A stretch of 37,469 nucleotides of DNA from Desulfosporosinus sp. BRH_c37 (GCA_001516045.1 LOEW01000102.1:1-37469), one strand, 5' to 3'. Counted from the stretch's first letter, positions 16,521-24,268 are shown. Made by a program: numbers and translations. The notes: generated by a model from the sequence alone, not told the origin.

Positions 16521-17234
16521 ATGTATGAGAAGATTATTGTTCAGACACTTGGAAAGATGACAAAGTTGCTTCTTGCTACAGCGGGACCCTTGCAATATTT
16601 TCTCGACTCCCCAGGCGTAACCCATGTTCATTGCCTGGAACAGGCATATCTTATTCTGAAGCAAGATGGAAAAGAGGATGTAGCTAGAATATTCAATGCG
16701 CATCACTCTACGCTGACAAAAGGTTTATACTGGGCTGACCGCGGTTGGAAAAACGTTAATCATTTTTACAGCCACCCCGACAAGCAAGGAATCATTGGCT
16801 GGCCAGACGCTACGGCTGAGTGCCAGTACTATTTCAATAGGGCTTTCACCTTTTTCCCAAATAACGTCTATAAAGGCATGTTCTTTTTAGGAGCAGCTCT
16901 ACACCTAGTACAAGACATGTGTGTACCACACCATTCCTTGGGGATTGTTTTCGACGGTCACAAAGAGTTCGAAACATGGGCGACCAAAAATTGGGATAGA
17001 TTTCCCGCAATAAGTGGCATGTATTTGCCATTTTCTCACCCCGCCCAATGGATTGATTATAATGCTAAAGTTTCTGGCCCTCTGTATCACTTAGTATCTC
17101 AGGATGAAGGGTGTTCTGAAGAGAGCTATATAAGGGCGTCAGAGATATTGATCCCACTAACAATTGCCACTTCAGCTGGGTTTTTGGATTTTGCTCATAA
17201 AAGATTAGATGGTTTAACGTTAAGACTTGCGTAG
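16521..17234 (+). CDS. Zinc-dependent phospholipase C
   Basis: 237 residues of the Zn_dep_PLPC family (B. cereus PLC, C. perfringens alpha-toxin N-domain). Zinc ligands line up: H36 (VTHVHCLEQA), D73 and H81 (WADRGWKNVNHFY), HxxxD at H128/D132 and H138 (ALHLVQDMCVPHH), and HxxxE at H147/E151 (DGHKEFETW). The family's N-terminal Trp ligand is missing and I see no clear signal peptide, so it may act inside the cell. It should release diacylglycerol from phospholipids. AAAGGAGAGG lies about 12 bases before ATG 16521. A Pho box is upstream and a GT28 glycosyltransferase follows after 78 bases, arguing for lipid remodelling rather than virulence or scavenging. Head group preference unknown. Confidence 0.88.
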   Translation: MYEKIIVQTLGKMTKLLLATAGPLQYFLDSPGVTHVHCLEQAYLILKQDGKEDVARIFNAHHSTLTKGLYWADRGWKNVNHFYSHPDKQGIIGWPDATAECQYYFNRAFTFFPNNVYKGMFFLGAALHLVQDMCVPHHSLGIVFDGHKEFETWATKNWDRFPAISGMYLPFSHPAQWIDYNAKVSGPLYHLVSQDEGCSEESYIRASEILIPLTIATSAGFLDFAHKRLDGLTLRLA

Positions 17235-17312
17235 ATTTCAGATGAGTTTTTTTCCGACTTTCTACTAAAATCAGAGTAGTAAGAAGGAGGATGTTGAGAG
17301 GGAGGGACAGAG

Positions 17313-18464
17313 TTGAAACAGTTAAGGATTCTCGTATTCTCTGCTGGGTTTGGAAACGGACATTTTCGAGCGGCAGAAGCTGTAATTGAAGGCATACGCA
17401 TCAAAGCGCCTAATGCAAGAATCATTCATTTGGATTTTGGCGATTTTTTGAGTAAGCGGTTTAACACCGTGGCTAAAAATGTTTACATGGAGATGATTAA
17501 ACATACCCCGAAGCTCTGGGGGAAATTTTATTATAAGACAGATAAGCTCCAACCTGATTCGATGATTCAACGGTTTCTTAAACAATTGGGACGAAGTGAT
17601 TTTCTTAAATACATTCAGGCTTTTGCCCCTGATCTCATTGTCTGTACTTATCCAACAGTTTCTTCGATACTTGCCCAGCTGAGACTTGAACAAATTCTTC
17701 AGGTTCCGGTAATCACTGTAATTACGGATTATACTGTTCACAGCCACTGGATTCATCCGGGTGTTGATTGCTACATGGTGGCTTGTGAGGAAGTAAAAGA
17801 AAGTTTAGTGTCTTGGGGAATCAAAGCGCAATGTATTCATGTGACGGGGATACCGGTCAGCCCTAAATTCGAGGTGGAAATGGATCAAGGGCATATTATT
17901 TCCAAGTTGGGCTTAAATCCGGATTTTCCAACCTTTCTCGTGATGGGAGGAACGTATGTAGGTTCGAAAAGCGCAAAAAGAATCTGCCAAACACTCGCAG
18001 ATTCTCTAGTTCCTGTCCAGTCAATTATTGTTTGCGGGAACAATAAAAAACTGTTTCACTCTTTAGGAGCGGTGATCGAGCAGTCCCTTAACCCTATGGT
18101 ACGGTTAGGGTATGTGCATAATGTAGAAGAACTAATGTCTGTGTCCAATTTGATCATTACTAAGGCCGGGGGTTTGACGGTTTCCGAGGCGCTAACGAAG
18201 CACTTGCCGCTTGTGATCTACAAGGCTATACCTGGTCAGGAAGAAGAAAATGCGCATTTTGTCCAACGAATAGGCGCAGGGTACGTTGCAGGTACAGAAG
18301 CGGAATTGGGATGGCTTCTCAAGCGTTTCTTAAGTAATCCTCAGGAAATCGAGGAAATGCGAAAAAAAGCGGCCGTAGCTTTACCAGGTCACTCCAGCGT
18401 AAGGGCTGTGGAGAATATGCTTCAATTAGTTATGAATATAGAAAATGAGCAAAAAATTGGCTAA
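17313..18464 (+). CDS. GT28 (MGDG synthase/UgtP-type) diacylglycerol glycosyltransferase, copy 2
   Basis: 383 residues, collinear with the copy at 4472-5629 and about three quarters identical by eye. Same motifs: FSAGFGNGHFRAAEA, TDYTVHSHWIHPGVDCYMV, TGIPVSPKF, VMGGTYVG, YVHNVEELMSVSNLIITKAGGLTVSEAL, IPGQEEENAHFV. It should transfer a sugar from UDP-sugar to diacylglycerol at the membrane. TTG start at 17313 with GAGAGGGAGGGAC upstream; the same start codon and a similar ribosome leader occur in copy 1, so the duplication included the leader. It follows the phospholipase C gene in one operon under a Pho box and ends in a terminator, which makes it the phosphate-starvation copy. Sugar identity is not known. 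Confidence 0.88.
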   Translation: MKQLRILVFSAGFGNGHFRAAEAVIEGIRIKAPNARIIHLDFGDFLSKRFNTVAKNVYMEMIKHTPKLWGKFYYKTDKLQPDSMIQRFLKQLGRSDFLKYIQAFAPDLIVCTYPTVSSILAQLRLEQILQVPVITVITDYTVHSHWIHPGVDCYMVACEEVKESLVSWGIKAQCIHVTGIPVSPKFEVEMDQGHIISKLGLNPDFPTFLVMGGTYVGSKSAKRICQTLADSLVPVQSIIVCGNNKKLFHSLGAVIEQSLNPMVRLGYVHNVEELMSVSNLIITKAGGLTVSEALTKHLPLVIYKAIPGQEEENAHFVQRIGAGYVAGTEAELGWLLKRFLSNPQEIEEMRKKAAVALPGHSSVRAVENMLQLVMNIENEQKIG

Positions 18465-18486
18465 ACAACCTTTTGCTCATTTTTTT
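18442..18486 (+). terminator. Terminator of the phospholipase/glycosyltransferase operon
   Basis: AAAATGAGCAAAA (18442-18454, inside the end of the coding region) pairs with TTTTGCTCATTTT (18471-18483), then T-run. The end of the T-run overlaps the first hexamer of the next Pho box (18485). Confidence 0.85.
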
Positions 18487-18538
18487 AACACTAAGTTTAC
18501 ATTCCTTTCATTCAGACTTTACATACATCTATTAAGAT
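18485..18538 (+). promoter_or_regulatory. Pho-box promoter of the phoP-like gene
   Basis: TTAACA (18485), TTTACA (18496), TTCATT (18507), TTTACA (18518): four hexamers at 11-bp steps, 9 bp, then TAAGAT (18533-18538). It is hexamer-for-hexamer the same as the minus-strand box at 16268-16306. Implies autoregulation of the regulator. Confidence 0.85.
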
Positions 18539-18597
18539 ATAACTAGGCATTTAAATCATATTAGTAAGGGAGGGCCTTTATTGGGGGGAGTTGCAGT

Positions 18598-19284
18598 GTG
18601 AGCAAAATTTTACTTATAGATGATGAGGTTCAGATTCAAGAACTAGTCCGGTATAATCTGGAAAAAGAAGGGTTTGTTGTTATAATCGCCTCCGATGGCG
18701 GGCAAGGGTTAGATCTTGCCAGGAGAGATAAACCAGACCTTATAATCCTAGATCTAACGCTACCAGTGATCGATGGCTATGATGTGTGTAAAAACCTAAG
18801 GGCGCAGACTGATACTGCATCGATTCCTATAATTATTTTAAGTGCTCGTGAGGATGTCGTAGACAAAGTTATCGGACTGGAGCTTGGAGCGGATGATTAC
18901 ATGACTAAGCCTTTTAGTCTGAGAGAATTATCTGCTAGAATTAAGGCAAGATTTAGAGAAGGGCAACGGAAAAATCAACCATCAAACGGTCCATTGAGGT
19001 GGGGAACCTTGGAGATAGCGCAAGAAAGCTATATTGCTACCTTATCTGCTCAGCCTTTAAACCTAACGGTGAAAGAATTTGAGCTATTGGTGCTCTTTGT
19101 TGCCAATCCTTACCAAGTATTTAGCCGAGAATACCTAATTCAGAAGGTCTGGGGTTACCTTTCCAGCACGGATAGCAGAACACTGGATGTCCATATCAGC
19201 CATTTGCGCAATAAGCTCAAGCCATTAGGACCGGTCCTTGATTCTATAAGGGGAGTGGGATACCTTTTTGCTCGTCGGGAATAA
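18598..19284 (+). CDS. phoP: PhoP/PhoB-like OmpR-family response regulator
   Basis: 228 residues: receiver domain (1-118) with D8/D9, phospho-acceptor D52 (LIILDLTLP), K104 (YMTKPF), and a C-terminal OmpR-type winged helix (LTVKEFELLVLFVANPYQVFSREYLIQKVWGY, SRTLDVHISHLRNKL, IRGVGYLF). GTG start at 18598 with GGGGGGAG 7 bases before it. It precedes pstS and has a Pho box of its own, so I call it PhoP, the activator of the five boxes in this window. No histidine kinase gene is anywhere in the window, although phoR normally follows phoP. The kinase must be elsewhere, or control passes through another donor. OmpR-family membership is certain, the PhoP assignment is by context. Confidence 0.88.
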   Translation: MSKILLIDDEVQIQELVRYNLEKEGFVVIIASDGGQGLDLARRDKPDLIILDLTLPVIDGYDVCKNLRAQTDTASIPIIILSAREDVVDKVIGLELGADDYMTKPFSLRELSARIKARFREGQRKNQPSNGPLRWGTLEIAQESYIATLSAQPLNLTVKEFELLVLFVANPYQVFSREYLIQKVWGYLSSTDSRTLDVHISHLRNKLKPLGPVLDSIRGVGYLFARRE

Positions 19285-19292
19285 CTAGAAAT

Positions 19293-19346
19293 TTAACTTA
19301 AACTTTACATTTAGTTCATTAAGATTTTACAAACTTCCAGTATAAT
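19293..19346 (+). promoter_or_regulatory. Pho-box promoter of pstS
   Basis: TTAACT (19293), TTTACA (19304), TTCATT (19315), TTTACA (19326), each 11 bp apart, 9 bp, then a perfect TATAAT (19341-19346). Transcription should start near 19353, which excludes the ATG at 19351 as the pstS start. Confidence 0.9.
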
Positions 19347-19383
19347 CAACATGTGGTTAAGGAAAATTAAGGAGGAAACGAAA

Positions 19384-20256
19384 TTGTTTAAAACTAAATC
19401 AAAAATTGCTCTTGTAAGTACGACTCTAATTGCTCTAATGATCTTGGCTGGATGTGGTAAAACTGAAGCACCAGCGACTCCAACACCAACTCCAAGCGCT
19501 ACAACCATTGATAAGAAAACTATTTCTTCTGCAGGTTCAACTGCTATCCAACCACTCGTTAAAATAGCTGGCGACGAGTTCATGGCCAAAAATGCCGGTG
19601 TTCAAGTTAATTTAAGTGGTGGTGGATCTATGACGGGTCTTAACAATGTAGCTAGCGGCTCCATAGATATTGGTAACTCCGACGTCCTTGCCCCAGATGA
19701 ACTAAAAAGTGCAGGCCTGGTTGACCATCAAGTATGCGTGGCTCCTTTCTTACTGATTGTTAACAAAGATGTCACTATTGACAACCTAACCAAAGCTCAA
19801 GCCGCGGATATTTTTACCGGTAAAATAACCAACTGGAAAGATGTCGGTGGTAAAGATGCCAAGATATCAATTATTGGCCGTGCAGCTTCTTCAGGAACCC
19901 GTCTGAATGTTGAGAAGATCGTAATGGACGGTAAAAAGATGACAGATGCAGCCGCTGCTCAAGACTCAACGGGTAACTTACTCACAGGTGTTGGTCAGAC
20001 TCCAGGGGCAATTGGCTATATTGACGCAGCATACTTAAAAGACACCGTCAAGGCCCTGAAATTTGACGGAGTAGCGTACAGCTCAGATGCTGTGGTTAGT
20101 GGGAAGTATCCAATCTATTCCTATGAACACCTGTATACTAAAGGAGAGGCTACAGGCACGGTTAAGCTCTTCTTAGATTATATGATGAGCAAAGAATTCC
20201 AAGAAAAGAACGTTGAAAAGGCTGGATTTTTACCTATCAGCAAGATGAAGAAATAA
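19384..20256 (+). CDS. pstS: Phosphate-binding lipoprotein PstS
   Basis: 290 residues from TTG 19384. The start is chosen because AAGGAGG lies 8 bases upstream and the in-frame ATG at 19351 sits at the transcription start. The N-terminus MFKTKSKIALVSTTLIALM leads to the lipobox LAGC (C24), followed by a TPTPTPS linker, so it is anchored outside the membrane. Phosphate-loop motifs are present: SSAGSTAIQPL, SGGGSMTGLNNV, DIGNSDV, GRAASSGTR. It delivers phosphate to PstCA-B. It has its own Pho-box promoter and its own terminator, and is separated from pstC by about 400 bases that hold a repeat element, so it can be made in excess over the permease. Confidence 0.97.
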   Translation: MFKTKSKIALVSTTLIALMILAGCGKTEAPATPTPTPSATTIDKKTISSAGSTAIQPLVKIAGDEFMAKNAGVQVNLSGGGSMTGLNNVASGSIDIGNSDVLAPDELKSAGLVDHQVCVAPFLLIVNKDVTIDNLTKAQAADIFTGKITNWKDVGGKDAKISIIGRAASSGTRLNVEKIVMDGKKMTDAAAAQDSTGNLLTGVGQTPGAIGYIDAAYLKDTVKALKFDGVAYSSDAVVSGKYPIYSYEHLYTKGEATGTVKLFLDYMMSKEFQEKNVEKAGFLPISKMKK

Positions 20257-20328
20257 TTCTATCCCTAGTATGTTTAAGGCCATCTTAATTTGAAAAAGTC
20301 AGTGTCCAGCAGCTTAAACATAAGACAT

Positions 20329-20364
20329 AAAATAGGAGCAAGGTTATTCCTTGCTCCTATTTTA
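20329..20364 (+). terminator. pstS terminator
   Basis: AAAATAGGAGCAAGG pairs perfectly with CCTTGCTCCTATTTT around TTATT. A 15-bp stem with T-rich end, 70 bases after the stop codon. Confidence 0.88.
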
Positions 20365-20381
20365 TGCGAACATGCTTGGCA

Positions 20382-20509
20382 TTTATCCAATCGTAAGACT
20401 CCCACTTCAAGTGGGAGTGGTCCCCCCGTAGGAATACCTATCGGCCTAGGATAGAGTATCGCCGAAGCGCATGGCACCTAACGAATACTATCGCGCTGAG
20501 GATTGGTCA
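20382..20509. repeat. Hairpin element copy E (one end) with 52-bp-module pieces
   Basis: Begins with ATTTATCCAATCGTAAG and ACTCCCACTT-AAGTGGGAGT as in copy B, then pieces of the dispersed module (GTAGGAATACCTATCGG, GAGTATCGCCGAAG). The GTTGAAC end is missing. It fills the gap between the pstS terminator and the pstC Pho box, leaving both intact. Confidence 0.55.
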
Positions 20510-20512
20510 ATT

Positions 20513-20566
20513 TTAACCTAAACTTTACACTGCCTTAATTCATAGTTTACATAAATAGAGTAGACT
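20513..20566 (+). promoter_or_regulatory. Pho-box promoter of pstCAB
   Basis: TTAACC (20513), TTTACA (20524), TTAATT (20535), TTTACA (20546) at 11-bp steps, 9 bp, then TAGACT (20561-20566). Same layout as the pstS box, so the transporter core is controlled separately from pstS. Confidence 0.85.
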
Positions 20567-20657
20567 ATTAACAAGCTTAAGTACTTACATTTTTATAAAG
20601 AAAAAGTCTTAAGTTTAAGATAAAATAAATTGAGAGAATACCTGGAGGTGTAGAAGG

Positions 20658-21539
20658 TTGCCTCACAGTAAGTCTTGGGTGCATATTAATGATCGTATAT
20701 CGCGTTATTTATTCATCAGTAGCGCCGTTTTGGTCTCCTTGATTATCCTTTGTATAATTTGGTTTGTTGGGATACAGGGCTTTTCCACCTTTCGTCAAGT
20801 AACTGTGCTTGAGTTTTTTACAAGTAGCAAATGGAATCCCGGCAATGGCCAGTTCGGTGCCCTCACGTTTATTGTTGGTTCGCTCGGAACCACATTAATC
20901 GCCATACTGCTTGGAGGGCCACTGGGACTGGCCGGGGCAGTATTTTTAGCAGAGATTGCCCCACCATGGGTGCGCTCTTTCATGCGCCCGGCAACTGATC
21001 TTTTTGCAGGAATCCCTTCGGTTGTCTACGGATACGTCGGGCTTACGGTCATCGTAGGCTTTATACGGGAGACCACAAGCTCATCGACAGGCTATGGTGT
21101 CTTGGCTGCAGGGATTGTATTAGCGATCATGATTTTGCCAACGGTTATTAGTCTTTCGGAGGATGCTTTACGCTCCTTGCCTGGAACCTATAAAGAGGCG
21201 TCCGTTGCTTTAGGAGCAACCCGCTGGCAAACCATTCGCAGGGTTCTTGTTCCGGCCGCTACACCAGGAATTTTAACCGCCATCATTCTAGCAATGGCTA
21301 GGGCCATAGGCGAGACAATGGCCGTACAAATGGTGATTGGAAATTCGCCTCGCTTCCCTGGTTCCCTAGTAAATCCTACATCGACGTTGACCAGTAACAT
21401 AGTTATGGAAATGGGAAACACCCCCTTTGGCTCGACCTGGAATAATGGCTTATTTATGATGTCCTTTATACTCTTGATCATTGCCCTGATCCTGATTATG
21501 CTTGTCCGAGCAGCTGTGCGAAAGGGGGCGGTCCGTTGA
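20658..21539 (+). CDS. pstC: Phosphate ABC transporter permease PstC
   Basis: 293 residues with six membrane helices. The permease coupling loop reads EDALRSLPGTYKEASVALGATRWQTIRR, followed by ILAMARAIGET. PstC and PstA form the channel through which PstB drives phosphate inward. TTG start at 20658 with GGAGGTG 7 bases upstream. Its TGA overlaps the TTG start of pstA, implying translational coupling. First gene of a pstC-pstA-pstB run under its own Pho box; phoU lies just beyond. Confidence 0.96.
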   Translation: MPHSKSWVHINDRISRYLFISSAVLVSLIILCIIWFVGIQGFSTFRQVTVLEFFTSSKWNPGNGQFGALTFIVGSLGTTLIAILLGGPLGLAGAVFLAEIAPPWVRSFMRPATDLFAGIPSVVYGYVGLTVIVGFIRETTSSSTGYGVLAAGIVLAIMILPTVISLSEDALRSLPGTYKEASVALGATRWQTIRRVLVPAATPGILTAIILAMARAIGETMAVQMVIGNSPRFPGSLVNPTSTLTSNIVMEMGNTPFGSTWNNGLFMMSFILLIIALILIMLVRAAVRKGAVR

Positions 21540-22381
21540 AAGCTCGTCTAGCCGATCGTTATGCTAGTGTAATGCTTTGGGTAGGGGCCATAGCCATTGT
21601 AGGTTTATTGGTCGCGTTTTTAGGTTATATTTTAGGTCGGGGTCTTCCCTTTTTGACTCCTGATTTTTTCTATGGTCCAGATGGAGTGAGAGGGCAATTA
21701 TTTAACTCTTTCTATCTCCTTGGCCTATCATTGGCTTTTTCTCTGCCGGTGGGGTTGGGAGCTGGCATTTATTTAGCAGAATATGCCCCTCATAACAAAT
21801 TGACTGACCTAATTCGTTTGAGCACAGAGAGCCTTGCCACCGTTCCGTCCATAGTCTTTGGTCTCTTTGGAATGATTGTCTTTGTGAATAAGATGGGTCT
21901 GGGGTTCACGATCTTAGGAGGATCCGCTACGCTGGCGTTACTCAATCTACCTATTTTAGTACGTGTAACTGAAGAGTCCCTTCGAGCAGTGCCTGGAAGT
22001 TACCGGGAGGCCAGTTTAGCTCTAGGGGCCACAATGTGGCAGACCCTACGTAAAGTTATTTTGCCAACTGCTCTACCAGGGCTTATTACTGGAGTCACCC
22101 TCGTCGCTGGCAGGGCTTTGGGCGAGACGGCAATCTTAATTTTCACGGCTGGGATGAATGTTTCACGTATCGTATTTGACACCAATCCGTTAGCTGCCGG
22201 AGAGACTTTGGCTGTGCATTTATTTGCTGCTAAGTCAAATCCGTTACCAGGAACAAACGCTGACCAAATTGCAGACGGGACTGCTGCACTGCTCATCCTC
22301 ATGGTCATAGTTTTTAACCTTTGTTTGACCATACCCAGCCGGTGGCTGCAATATCGACTCCTGGGGAAAAATAAGGACTAG
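21536..22381 (+). CDS. pstA: Phosphate ABC transporter permease PstA
   Basis: 281 residues, six membrane helices, coupling loop EESLRAVPGSYREASLALGATMWQTLRK followed by VAGRALGETA. Partner of PstC. Start TTG 21536 overlaps the pstC stop by four bases (TTGA), with AAGGGGG just upstream inside pstC; no other start keeps the first helix. Followed by pstB after about 30 bases. Confidence 0.95.
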   Translation: MKARLADRYASVMLWVGAIAIVGLLVAFLGYILGRGLPFLTPDFFYGPDGVRGQLFNSFYLLGLSLAFSLPVGLGAGIYLAEYAPHNKLTDLIRLSTESLATVPSIVFGLFGMIVFVNKMGLGFTILGGSATLALLNLPILVRVTEESLRAVPGSYREASLALGATMWQTLRKVILPTALPGLITGVTLVAGRALGETAILIFTAGMNVSRIVFDTNPLAAGETLAVHLFAAKSNPLPGTNADQIADGTAALLILMVIVFNLCLTIPSRWLQYRLLGKNKD

Positions 22382-22414
22382 CATCCAGTAAGTTCGTTAT
22401 AAGGAGATATGGAT

Positions 22415-23167
22415 ATGGACAAGATTGTGGTCAGTAATCTCGACTTGTTTTACGGCGATCAGCAGGCCTTGCAGAACGTAAGCATGTCGATGACGGAGAA
22501 AAGCGTGACAGCCCTCATTGGTCCCTCTGGTTGCGGCAAATCCACCTTTTTGCGAGCCCTCAATCGGATGCAAGATTTAACACCGAATGTGAAGATCTTA
22601 GGCCAAGTAAAAATTGATGGGCAGGATATCTATGCTCCTGATACAGATGTTGTATTACTGCGGAAAAGAGTTGGTATGGTTTTTCAAAATCCAAATCCTT
22701 TCCCAAAGTCCGTTTTCGAAAATGTAGCGTTCGGTCCTCGTATACACGGGGAAGTGGACAAGAAAAGACTCAGCGAAATAGTCGAGACTAGTTTACAGGG
22801 CGCAGCCTTATGGAACGAAGTCAAAGACCGCTTACACCAATCGGCGTTGGGACTGTCGGGTGGGCAACAACAACGGCTTTGTATTGCCCGTGTGTTGGCG
22901 GTGGAACCTGAGATTTTGTTAATGGATGAACCAACCTCGGCTCTCGATCCCATATCAACTATGAAGATTGAAGAGCTGATTGCTGAATTAAAAAATAAAT
23001 ACACAATTATTATAGTTACGCATAATATGCATCAAGCGTCACGGGTTTCAGACAGAACAGCTTTCTTCTTAAGCGGTGATTTAATTGAGGAGGATGTAAC
23101 GAGTATCCTTTTTACCAGACCAGCTAAAAAGAAAACAGAAGATTATATATCTGGTCGATTCGGCTAA
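22415..23167 (+). CDS. pstB: Phosphate ABC transporter ATPase PstB
   Basis: 250 residues: Walker [10 protein letters not shown], the PstB-specific NRMQDLTP, Q-loop [22 protein letters not shown], signature LSGGQQQRL, Walker [13 protein letters not shown] and switch histidine in [13 protein letters not shown]. It hydrolyses ATP to power phosphate import. Two ATGs are in frame; 22415 is preferred because AAGGAG lies 8 bases before it, while 22409 is only 2 bases away. No terminator is seen before phoU. Confidence 0.97.
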   Translation: MDKIVVSNLDLFYGDQQALQNVSMSMTEKSVTALIGPSGCGKSTFLRALNRMQDLTPNVKILGQVKIDGQDIYAPDTDVVLLRKRVGMVFQNPNPFPKSVFENVAFGPRIHGEVDKKRLSEIVETSLQGAALWNEVKDRLHQSALGLSGGQQQRLCIARVLAVEPEILLMDEPTSALDPISTMKIEELIAELKNKYTIIIVTHNMHQASRVSDRTAFFLSGDLIEEDVTSILFTRPAKKKTEDYISGRFG

Positions 23168-23282
23168 TTATTTGATCATTTTGGTTCACTAGAACGTATT
23201 CAGATCAAACACTGTTTAAACTAAGTCTTTTATGGTAAAGCTTAAAAGAATAATTTCACTATTTACGAGAGGAGGGCTCGAG

Positions 23283-23942
23283 ATGCCGACTCGCCAGAAA
23301 TTTGATCATGACTTGGAGGAGCTGAGTTTAAATATTTTAGACCTTGGAAAAATGGTAGACCAACGAATCGCTCTATCTATCGAGTCCCTAGTTAACCAAA
23401 ACATGGAGTTAGCCGATACTGTCGTAGTGGGGGATCTTGCAGTAAACGATCTACAAGCAATTATTGAGGAAAAATGTATCCTTTTGATAGCAACCCAGCA
23501 ACCCTTTGCCCTTGATTTACGCAAGCTTGTAGCTGGTTTTAAGATTTCCATCTACTTAGAAAGAATGGGTGATTTGTCCGTTGACTTGGCAAAGCTGACT
23601 CTCAGAATCGGTCAAGATAAATTGATCAAGCCCCTAATTGACATCCCAAGAATGAGCTCTTTGGCGCAGGAAATGCTAAACAAGGTGCTTAAAGCATACG
23701 TCCAGGAAGATTGTGAGGATGCCTCACTGATTGCCTTAATGGATGATGAAATTGACGAAATCTATTCTAATGTTTTTGATGAATTGAAGGGCATCATGAT
23801 GGCGAACCCCGATCAGGTAACTCAGGCAAATTATTTGCTCTTTGCCTGTCGCTTTTTGGAACGCTTGGGAGACTACTGTACGAATATTGCTGAAGAGATT
23901 GTATATCTTTGTTCTGGAAAGAGAGTGGATTTAAACGAATAG
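23283..23942 (+). CDS. phoU: Phosphate signalling protein PhoU
   Basis: 219 residues, all-helical, two PhoU repeats each with the metal-binding E/D-rich helix (KISIYLERMGDLSVDLAKL, FACRFLERLGDYCTNIAEEIVYL). PhoU dampens Pst transport and PhoR-PhoP signalling when phosphate is plentiful. The open frame begins at 23232, but GAGAGGAGGG 6-7 bases before ATG 23283 and family length point to 23283. It is 115 bases after pstB with no visible Pho box, so it is probably read through from pstCAB. Followed by a strong terminator. Confidence 0.95.
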   Translation: MPTRQKFDHDLEELSLNILDLGKMVDQRIALSIESLVNQNMELADTVVVGDLAVNDLQAIIEEKCILLIATQQPFALDLRKLVAGFKISIYLERMGDLSVDLAKLTLRIGQDKLIKPLIDIPRMSSLAQEMLNKVLKAYVQEDCEDASLIALMDDEIDEIYSNVFDELKGIMMANPDQVTQANYLLFACRFLERLGDYCTNIAEEIVYLCSGKRVDLNE

Positions 23943-23991
23943 GGTGAGGAATTTTCATTCTTGTTTTTATAATGCTGTATAGTAAAGAACA

Positions 23992-24023
23992 AAGAAAACC
24001 GAGGCTCAGCCTCGGTTTTCTTA
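23992..24023 (+). terminator. phoU/pst operon terminator
   Basis: AAGAAAACCGAGGC pairs with GCCTCGGTTTTCTT around TCA, a perfect 14-bp stem usable from both strands; it also ends the small minus-strand gene at 24059-24199. Confidence 0.88.
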
Positions 24024-24058
24024 AAATTAGTCAGGCGCTCATGCCACTAATGAACATA

Positions 24059-24199
24059 TCATTCCAGTCTTTGCAATGGATTCTCTGAGAGCGCATTTTG
24101 CGTTTTAGATTTATGATCAACCGAAAGGGTCATATAGCATAATCCATAACCTAAAAAAGAAAAACAGATGGCCGTTAGCAAAAAGTCTAGTTCCATCAT
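24059..24199 (-). CDS. 46-residue single-pass membrane protein
   Basis: Minus-strand frame starting ATGATG at 24199, with GGGAGGG 5-8 bases upstream. The product MMELDFLLTAICFSFLGYGL... has one hydrophobic helix (about 4-24) and a polar tail VDHKSKTQNALSENPLQRLE. It faces the bidirectional terminator at 23992, so it has a ribosome site, a frame and a terminator. The helix with LGY then a short polar tail recalls KdpF, the tiny subunit of the Kdp potassium pump, but no kdp gene is nearby and the similarity is weak. Role unknown. Confidence 0.55.
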   Translation of the reverse strand: MMELDFLLTAICFSFLGYGLCYMTLSVDHKSKTQNALSENPLQRLE

Positions 24200-24268
24200 A
24201 CGAACCCTCCCTTTTAAAAAAGATAGGTCTTAATTCGAAGACTCGTCGCAAAAACTCACAATTACAGG

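Noticed and set aside
19351..19383. ATG 19351 as the pstS start
   Set aside because: It falls 5 bases after the -10 hexamer, at or before the transcription start; TTG 19384 has an ideal ribosome site and gives a normal lipoprotein signal.
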